Below, piece after piece: positions 56,469 to 64,000 of a stretch of 64,000 nt of DNA. This DNA is from Kondoa malvinella (Eukaryota; Basidiomycota; Agaricostilbomycetes; Agaricostilbales; Kondoaceae), in assembly GCA_039545315.1 (NCBI GenBank), contig BCIM01000002.1, positions 2,084,331-2,148,330 on the forward strand, written 5' to 3'. The notes under the pieces are model-generated. The model did not search any database. It was given only the letters and a program-made list of their open reading frames with translations, and had not been told where the DNA came from. Within the stretch, counting starts at the first letter, position 1. Each line of letters starts with the position of its first letter. Both the position numbers and the translations under genes were made by a program.

Positions 56469-58254
56469 ATGAGCCAGAATCCCAAGCAAACGTGCTGCTC
56501 CTGTCCTGGCAAAGTCCTCATAGCAGGCGGCTACCTCGTTCTAGAGAAGCCAAATGTTGGCCTTGTCGTCGCGACTTCTTCCCGCTTTTATTCGCTTGTC
56601 AAGAGCCTGGCGGACCAGTCTGGTCCAACAAGATATGTGACTGTCAAGTCGCCGCAATTCTTGCAAGCGGAATGGACGTATGAGGTGTCGGATGACGGGT
56701 CATGCACTCAAACAGATTCAGCTACGGCAGGGTGATTGCTGCTCCGAAGACTTTGCTCCTTGCTGATGGAATCACAGGTGCAATCCTTTCGTCGAGATAG
56801 CTCTCAAAGCTGCTCTTACGCTTGCTGCTCAGATGGACTATCCGCTGGCCGACAGTCTGGACATAGTGATAGTAGGCGATAACGACTTCTACTCACAAGA
56901 TGACTCTGTATGTGTGTATCCTGTCAGAACATACAGTGCTGATGGGAACTTCAGGCCAACCTAGATGCCGCAGTAAAGCCATTCCAACAGCTCAACCGCA
57001 CCCTTAGCGCAGTACACAAAACAGGACTAGGTTCGAGCGCAGCAATGGTCACCTCCCTCGTCGCGGCTCTCCTGAATCACCTCGTCCCATCTGCTTCTCG
57101 GGAATTGATACATAACCTCGCTCAATATGCTCATTCGCTCGCGCAAGGCAAAGTCGGCAGTGGTTTTGATGTCAGTTCGGCCATGTATGGCAGTCATATC
57201 TATACGAGATTCGACCCTAGCTGTTTTGGGGATTTGATGGATGCCGGTGATGTGAGTTGCACCTTGCTGCCTTCGAGAATCTCTAAGCTGACCGTGAAGC
57301 AGACGATACCCACTACTCTACTGCAGACGCTTTCGCCTACTAGTAATACAGCCTGGTCTAGCGGGAAAGGAGCACAAAGCCAACCTTTCGCTCTGCCTCC
57401 ATATACCAGTCTCCTTCTCGCAGACGTGAACGCGGGCAGCAACACACCAAGTATGGTCGGCAAAGTACTACAATGGCGCAAATCGAATCCAGAAGAGGGT
57501 GCGTTTGGTTTACTCGACGCGAGAGTGTACTGATGAAGATGCTTAGCGAATGCGCTTTGGAAAGAAATAGCAACAGTCAATGGAAAGCTGGCAGGATGCC
57601 TACACGCCTTGCAGGAAGTTTATGCTGCCGGGCAACAGCAATATACCCAAGCAGTCGAATACCTTGCCAAAGAGCGGTTTGATCAGGTACGAGCTCAATC
57701 CATATTGTAAGTCATTGTGAAATGAGCACCTATGCCAGGTTGAGAAGGACTCGCCGCGAATACGATCTACATTCTTGAAGACATATAACACAATGAAGGT
57801 TTGCAATTTGGCTCTATTTCGCGACGCTTGGCTGAACAGACTACAGGATTTCCGCTCCAACATGACCAAAATGGGGCAATTGGCCAACGTACCGATCGAG
57901 CCAGAAGAACAAACTCGACTCATTGATGCATGTCAAGCTTTGCCAGGTGTGATAGGCGGAGGCGTACCAGGAGGTAAGTATTTGACCGTTCACAACCGAA
58001 TCTAGCTGAGTGATCCTTCAGCTGGTGGTTACGATGCGCTTTACATCCTCGTTTTGTCGCCTCCTAGTGATCCTCAGGTCGTACAAAAGAGCGTGCATAG
58101 CCTTTGGAAAGCATGGAAAGAGATGCAGGTCAAGCCTCTTTCGGAAGCGGCATACGTGCATGGCTATGCTGCAAACGAACGGACCACGGACATGGAAGGG
58201 CTGCGGAAAGAGCAGGTGGATCAAGTAGCTGGTCTAGCTGAAGTTGCATCTTAA
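56469..58254 (+). CDS. ERG8: Phosphomevalonate kinase (ERG8)
   Basis: It phosphorylates mevalonate-5-phosphate in the mevalonate (sterol) pathway. From the ATG at 56469: MSQNPKQTCCSCPGKVLIAG, GYLVLEKPNVGLVVATSS, then FVEIALKAALTLAAQM and LDIVIVGDNDFYSQ. The GHMP-kinase ATP motif is HKTGLGSSAAMVTSLVAALL, followed by GKVGSGFDVSSAMYGS. The C-terminal GHMP domain has ACQALPGVIGGGVPGAGGYD then ALYILVLSPPSDPQ, the GGG-P-GAGG motif of this family. It ends AGLAEVAS at 58254. About seven exons; all key loops are intact. It converges with the METTL14-like gene, 14 bp apart. Confidence 0.93.
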
Positions 58255-58268
58255 TTTCATTTTACACA

Positions 58269-59913
58269 TCACCTTCGTCCCTGTCCTTGCTGTTGAAAGA
58301 AGCTCGCCCAATCTTGAGGTGTGAATTGCGCTAGAGGGTTCATCGGCATTGGCATACCCATCATCATTGGGTTGAACATTGGGTTCATCATCATTGGGTT
58401 TATCATTTGTTGTTGCTGCATCATGTTGGGCATCATTTGGTTTGGAGACATATAGTTTTGCTGTTGTGGTTGCACTAAGCCTCGACCTCGACCAATGCCA
58501 CCACCTGAGTTGCCGATCTGTGAACACAAAGCGATATCAGCTCATTCATAGCATCAAGCCTTTTGGACCTACGCCTTGGCCTCTGGGAGGAGGCGACTTG
58601 GGTCTTAGTGCATCGACTTCTGTCATCAGGTTGACGCCCTATCAGCCTAAGCCGAGAGAAACATCATCCGACTGACCTGGCGTATTTGGCACACTCGCAC
58701 AACCCTCAAACATTGGATCAAACCACTTCTCAAATGCTTCCTTGTCGAAAAGTTGCGCATCTTCCTTGTTTAAAGGACATGCATCAGGTCCGACAGTCAG
58801 CCAGCCACGGCGAAGGTTTTTGTGTGTGCCAAATAGCTGCAAGCGACGATTACCGAGACAGAAGTTCTCAATGAGTGTGTAAAGCTCTGGTGGTTTCAGA
58901 TTTGGATCTGTATCACCGACCCGCACGCATCAGCCAAAGCTGGATCGCACAAAGTTTCGGCATACCTGATTCGTCGCCTTCCCAGATGAGGACGTCTGTG
59001 TCGACATTGCAGTGTACAAAGTGAGCGCTAGGTAGAGCTTCAGTATAAGCCTGTGACGGATGTAGAAAAGCTTACTCTGTGCTTCGTCTGACTGTTCCCC
59101 GAATGCCCATCAAGCAATGTTGTTTCGTAGTAGTCAGCAGCGAAGAAGTTGAGCCATCCTATATATCGCATCAAGCTCCAAATCTCCCCAAGGAGGTAAG
59201 AGCAAGCTAACATACCTCATCTAGCGCATTCCTGTTTGTCTTGACCCAAACAATGTCCTCGCATCTTCTGTAGCCCCATTTAGCCAACAACTCTCTGCCC
59301 TTCTCCAACCCATTCTCATTACCACTTCCGCACCAAAGCCAAACAAAAGTTGGATTAGCAGCTAAGTGCGGCACGGGCAAAGCAGCGAGTTGCTCCCATG
59401 ACCAAGAAGCAGGCGGGTCGATGAGAATGCAGTCGAAGCGCGTAGGCGAGAGGGTAGAAAGTAGTTCCAAGGAAGGTTCGGCTTGAAGATAGGTAGCTGG
59501 TAGGGCGAATTCATCCACCAACGATGTGTGTAGCTGCACGAGACGTTGTAGCTTGGGATACCTGTTCGAAAGTCAGCGATTAATGAAGGCGCAGAGCCCA
59601 ACATGAAAGCAGCTACGAACTCTTTGAACCTCTGTTCGAGCGAGGCATTGAGAACAAAGTTCTGTGGTCTCCTGCCTGTGTTGACGTATTCCTGACTGAG
59701 GTCGGTGTGTAGCTCTTCTTCAGTGGAATAAGAAGGACCATAAGCGAGTCTCTTGCGTTGCTGCAGAGCGTTCAGGCCATTCAAAGAAGGAGCAGCCTGT
59801 TCAGCTGGCTCCGGAGCTTTGGCTGGACTAGGAAGATCTAGGTTCACTCTACGACGCTTGCTGCGGTCTCTGGCTTCTTGTATAAAGCTGTGGTGCTCTG
59901 GTATCGACACCAT
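58269..59913 (-). CDS. METTL14: METTL14/Kar4-type MT-A70 protein
   Basis: In the m6A writer, METTL14 is the RNA-binding pseudo-subunit paired with METTL3. From the ATG at 59913: MVSIPEHHSFIQEARDRSKR then STEEELHTDLSQEYVNTGRR and PQNFVLNASLEQRFKE. The core reads FDCILIDPPASWSWEQLAAL, NPTFVWLWCGSG and LLAKWGYRRCEDIVWVKTNR, all close to METTL14. Then come CLMGIRGTVRRST, AHFVHCNVDTDVLIWEGDE, KPPELYTLIENFCLGNRRLQ and LFGTHKNLRRGWLTVG. The tail has GRGRG and a long Met/Asn/Gln-rich stretch. The catalytic-motif position shows DPPA, neither METTL3 DPPW nor METTL14 EPPL, which fits a non-catalytic partner. An ATG at 59973 is an alternative start. Confidence 0.9.
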
Positions 59914-60184
59914 GATTGCCTTGCGAGCGACTTCGCTTAAACTCGAGCTTGTCCAGCTGCAGCGATGTCCCAATTCGACAGTTGCTGTTATACGAGGCCG
60001 CTGCTTCTGCTTTCGTACACTAGAGCTTGACTTGCATGAAGCGCCTCTTTTGCGCTTTGACCCCTTGGCTGGGCTAGAAGAAGGTCTTGCGTTTCGAATG
60101 CTCTTTTTGCCCCTTGTCTGTTGTCTGTCTCGCGCGAGTGTCTGTTTGCTGGCTGTCTGATCTACCTACTTGCACCCGAAACGC
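59914..60184. promoter_or_regulatory. Bidirectional promoter of METTL14-like and Msb1-like genes
   Basis: About 270 bases lie between divergent starts. On the + strand around 60060-60150 there are runs of TGTCTGTTGTCTGTCTC type. The two genes probably share control elements. Confidence 0.35.
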
Positions 60185-63100
60185 ATGCTATGCGATATTG
60201 ACATGCTGTCCCGTGTATATCAACGTTTGACGAAAGGCAAGAAATCTGCTTCAGCTGGAGACACCAAAGCAGGCCCTACCACTCCTGAAAAGGCCAACCC
60301 ACGCCTCTCCTTGCATCTGCCTTCACCTAGCTTCTCGCCTGCCTATACAAAGTCAGATGCAAGCGATACCAAATCTTCACTATGGGTTGATGTAGACAGC
60401 TCCGCTGCTGTGCCTGACACGGAGGACGAGACGGCCACCATCACATCACCAGGATTGTCTAGGCAGAACAGTCATACAATCAAAAAACGACTGAATGCTA
60501 GAATCATTGATGTTTCGGAGCTCATGCCTCTGCTTGAAATATGCTGCAGCGAGATCAAAAGCAGAGGTACGCTCGATCCAGCTGCAGTGTCTCTAGTCTG
60601 ATGGGTGCCAAAGGGCTCGACACCTTGGGCATCTTTCGACCACATCGTCTAGCAGAGAAACCAAGTCGGCAACATTCTATCATTCACAGCTACCTGCTCT
60701 CAATAGAAAAGAACGACATTGCATCATCAAAATCGACAGACAAGCATGATATCTTTGGCAAACCAAAATCTCCGGCCGAGACATACAGGTCAGTGTGGTG
60801 ACCTACTAGCCTAGAGTTGGCTTACGGTACGGCGCGTTGACAGATCCGAAATCTCGGAAGCTGGTATACATGATGTGGTAGCTGTACTCAAATGGGTGAG
60901 CGTCACCTAGTAGCTATCAAGCAAAGCTAAAGAATGCAGGCTCTTCGACATTTCGTCCATACACCTCAATCCTCCTTCCTAGCTGATCCTAAAGACGACT
61001 GGTCATGGTATACCACCTTTGCATCGAACGAATCCGCTTCTTCGCATCCTGCAAACACGTTCTCAACCTTCTTTTTGCCGCTACTCAAAGACAGCCACAA
61101 ACCGATTTTTCTCCTAGTACTAGACCTCATCTCATCCATCGCCGCTCACTCTGAAACGAACGCAATGAATTCTACTCGCCTATGTCAAACACTCGGCTAT
61201 TGGTTGCTTTCTTCTCAAAAGCCATGCGATAATGCATTAGAAGTCTACGCAGAATGGCATCGAGCTTCCGTCGCACTGGAGCATATCTTTCTCTGCTATC
61301 TACGAGAACAAGAAGCCGTTCCTTTGCGATTACAAGAACTCATCAAGCGGTATAAAGGTGCTCCTCGATCTTTCGAAATCACAGGCGAAGAGAATACGCT
61401 CCGAGCAGTGTTGGTGATGGAAGTGGAAGATGAGAAAGTGAAAGAGTTGTTGCCGGGTCAAGTGTTTACTGAAGTGTTTGGTGCGGACATTGCGTCAAGT
61501 TTCGAGAGTACTGCAGATGGGCAAGAATTGTGGAGGCAAGTCGAGGAAGATATCAAGGAGAGGAGGAAACATGAAGTCGTGCTGGGCGAAGATGCGCTCA
61601 GAGTCATGGCTGCTACTTCTCCGCCTGAAGTGAAAAAGGGAAACCAGCCCGACTCACCTGGAAGAAGGAGATCAAGCTCGGTAGATTCGCCTACTACTCA
61701 GAAACCTTCTTTCTTGCCTACTTCGCTTCCGGTCGTGCAAGAGAATGGAGGCCTGCAGACGGGAAGTCCGATGCAATTGGGTCGACTTGGGAATCGCTCT
61801 CATTCGGTAAGAGGAAAGTTATTCGGCTTCGTCGCAAAGCTAAGGCAGATTCTTGTCTTACAGGCATTACCAAAACCATCTGAAGAAGTTGCTATGCCAA
61901 GTTGGAAGGAGTTTGTCGATTCTGGGTTCAGCTTTACCGGTTTCGAAACTTCGCCGCAGGATCTTACCTTACGACCGGAATATGAGCCATCTTCACCTAC
62001 ATCAGTAGACAGGCAGGTCAAATTACGTAAAGTCACTCCGCCTACATCATATGGCCGGTCGAAAACCTCAATAGATGTACGATCTGCTTCACCAGACCTG
62101 CTACCACGCCGCAAGCCTGCTCCACAGTCATTGACCGTCTCGACTGTTCATTTAGATGAAGTCTTTGTTGATCTGTTCCTCGATTTGATGGGCGAGACAA
62201 CGCTACGAGTTTCGCTATGGCCAATCTTTGAGGTAGCGGAGATGAGACCTGGTGTGTTGCAAGAATCAAGAATCAAGTTTCTATTGGTAGAAGAAAAGAG
62301 GGTCAAGATGCCTGTGGCCCAATCTGCGGAGTCATCGAATGCTCTTGCTAAGTAAGCTGATTTGCTGTCCTGTTGTTGCGACTGATTTAGCATTCGTAGA
62401 CCAAAAGATCAGCGCAAGCTCTTCGCTACATTCAGTCGCAGATCATCCAAGCGGCTTTCTGGTCTTCCGAAACCTTCAGAGCGTGTAGTTACGCCCAAAA
62501 GAGCAAGTAGCATGTCTTCTATTGCTGCAGAAACGGTCAAGACCGCCTTGACTCCACCAGTCTTGCACTCTCCAAAATCGAAAGACAGAAGCCAGACCTC
62601 TCTTCCCGTTCCTTCTACGCCTGATATTGTCGTTGTTCGACCTAGCGACCCTCCTGAAGAAGCGTCACCAGATTACTTCCATCCCGTTTCGTCTCGGCAA
62701 ACTTCTCCAGCCGAGCCTATCCAGCAACAAATCGCTGAAACGATTCCGCTCGAAGACCTATCGGCAGCTGCTGGTAACGTGGAACCGATTCTGGCCATCG
62801 CAACGCCGGACCGGGTATCGGAACACTCAGAACAGCCTGATCAGGTTGCTGTTGCGGAACCCGACCCGCATCTTAGCAGAGGACTCAAAGATTTGCCAAC
62901 ACGGATCGCCAGCCCCAATCTCCTGTATAACCAAGTCGTTGTTCCTGTAGCCAGTCCTCCTGCATCGATACCTGGATCGCCTATCAAGGAAGATGTCTCA
63001 ATTATATTCGAGCCAGAACATGAAGAGCACGAGCAAGCAGATCTTTCGCTCGATTCATTAGATCCAGATGAATCTGCCATGGACCCAAGCACACTTGCTC

Positions 63101-64000
63101 TGGATCCGAACGCATCGACTTTCGCTCATTACTCTCGAGAAGATGCTCCGTCCATACTGGAATCACTGCGCAGCGACACAACTCTCGATCCAGTCGAAGA
63201 GCAAGACGATGAACCCACAACTGAGCAGCTTCCCTCTATAGCGATTCCAGCGTCTATCTTTGAATCCGTTGGTGCATTGCCAAGAGAGAGTCAAATTTCT
63301 GAGGAAGAAGATAGAAAGCCTCCGATCGCAGAGTCCACGCCAATTACCCAGACGGCCTCATCTCAGCTCAATACTATACCGCTCGCGTCTACGTATGACT
63401 CTAGTCCCATGATACGCGAAGACTCCGGTGCTGTGCCTATTCTTGCATCGTCGCCAGATGTAAAATCTGAACCAGAAAGGGAAGCCTACTTTGATGACGA
63501 CACGGGAGCCGATGCTCCCTCTTTACCAAGACCAGACGACACCAAGTTCATCACTCCTCAACGGCCGACCATCATCGCAACACTGTCGCACGATAATGAC
63601 GTCTTCTCGCCAATATCTCCCATTGGTCAGCCGTACATCACAACGGCCTCACCAAGCCCACAACAAAGTGAATTCGCGTCTGTGGAGCTTGATGGTTCTT
63701 TGCAGCAGACTTCTCCGAGACAGCAGAATAGGTTATCGCAAGATACTGTCAGAGGTTCAATGCCAGAAGGCGTCAACGAGCCCGCAGCCCCCTCCAGTCT
63801 ATTGACGACCGAAATTGCCGATTTGTCGGAGTTCGATAACACAGCAGTTGAGCGCCCGGCGGAACCTCAGTCTGATGTCTTGGTGGAGCCTGCTAGCCTG
63901 ATCTCATCACCACCACCTGCTGATTCGCCGCCCGTGCCAATAACAGAAGACAGGATACCTGAAGTTGGTGTACCTGTCGAGTCTCCGCCCAGGCAAAGCA
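60185..64000 (+). CDS. Msb1/Mug8-like RhoGAP-related protein (3' end cut by window)
   Basis: From the ATG at 60185: MLCDIDMLSRVYQRLTKGKK, then a Ser-rich region and LNARIIDVSELMPLLEICCS. The exon reading SRGLDTLGIFRPHRLAEKPS resembles the RhoGAP-like start of fungal Msb1/Mug8 proteins, with VVAVLKWALRHFVHTP and DLISSIAAHSETNAMNSTRL in the GAP-like helices. RALVL-type core strands follow (TGEENTLRAVLVMEVEDEKV). From about residue 480 the rest is disordered and rich in Ser, Pro, Glu and Asp, still open at 64000. Msb1 acts in polarity with Cdc42/Rho. The family is a fair guess and the GAP catalytic Arg is not confirmed. Confidence 0.65.

Overview
The window is nuclear DNA of a fungus, most likely a basidiomycete; the class is not resolved. 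Nearly every gene is broken by several GT-AG introns of about 45-60 nt, a few down to about 30 nt. Genes sit on both strands, often tens of bases apart. The gene set is eukaryotic and fungal: SKP1, exportin-4, LCL3 nuclease, class I HDAC, OST48/WBP1, Arp2/3 p16, RAD18, ERG8, a METTL14-type m6A subunit, Kre9-like wall protein and an Msb1-like protein. Exon chains were built by eye from splice signals, reading frame and remembered family motifs; no search was run.

Layout. 0-14 kb: 3' end of an RGG/coiled-coil protein, SKP1, a macrodomain protein, a GT31 glycosyltransferase, a small unknown gene, exportin-4 and LCL3. 14-31 kb: a Hos2-type HDAC, several unknown membrane or Ser/Pro-rich proteins, an MFS sugar transporter, OST48/WBP1, a DUF202 protein, ARPC5 and a coiled-coil protein. 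31-36 kb: a ubiquitin-like-domain protein, a PUB-domain protein and an uncharacterised multi-exon gene.

35.7-45 kb is a tight run of lipid- and redox-type genes: a Spinster-like MFS carrier, a flavin monooxygenase divergent (31 bp) from a fatty-acid hydroxylase/sterol desaturase, a small protein of a family I link to bacteria, a CDP-alcohol phosphotransferase divergent (12 bp) from a TLC-type membrane protein, and a cytochrome P450. That they form one pathway is a hypothesis.

45-64 kb: RAD18, whose stop overlaps a possible P450 start; a GPI-anchored Kre9-like protein; a gene-poor stretch; a secreted beta-helix (pectate-lyase-like) protein; two tandem KGG-type small stress-protein paralogs; a duplicated RING-like segment flanking a mitochondrial-type rhomboid that lacks key catalytic residues; ERG8; METTL14-like; and an Msb1-like gene running off the right edge.
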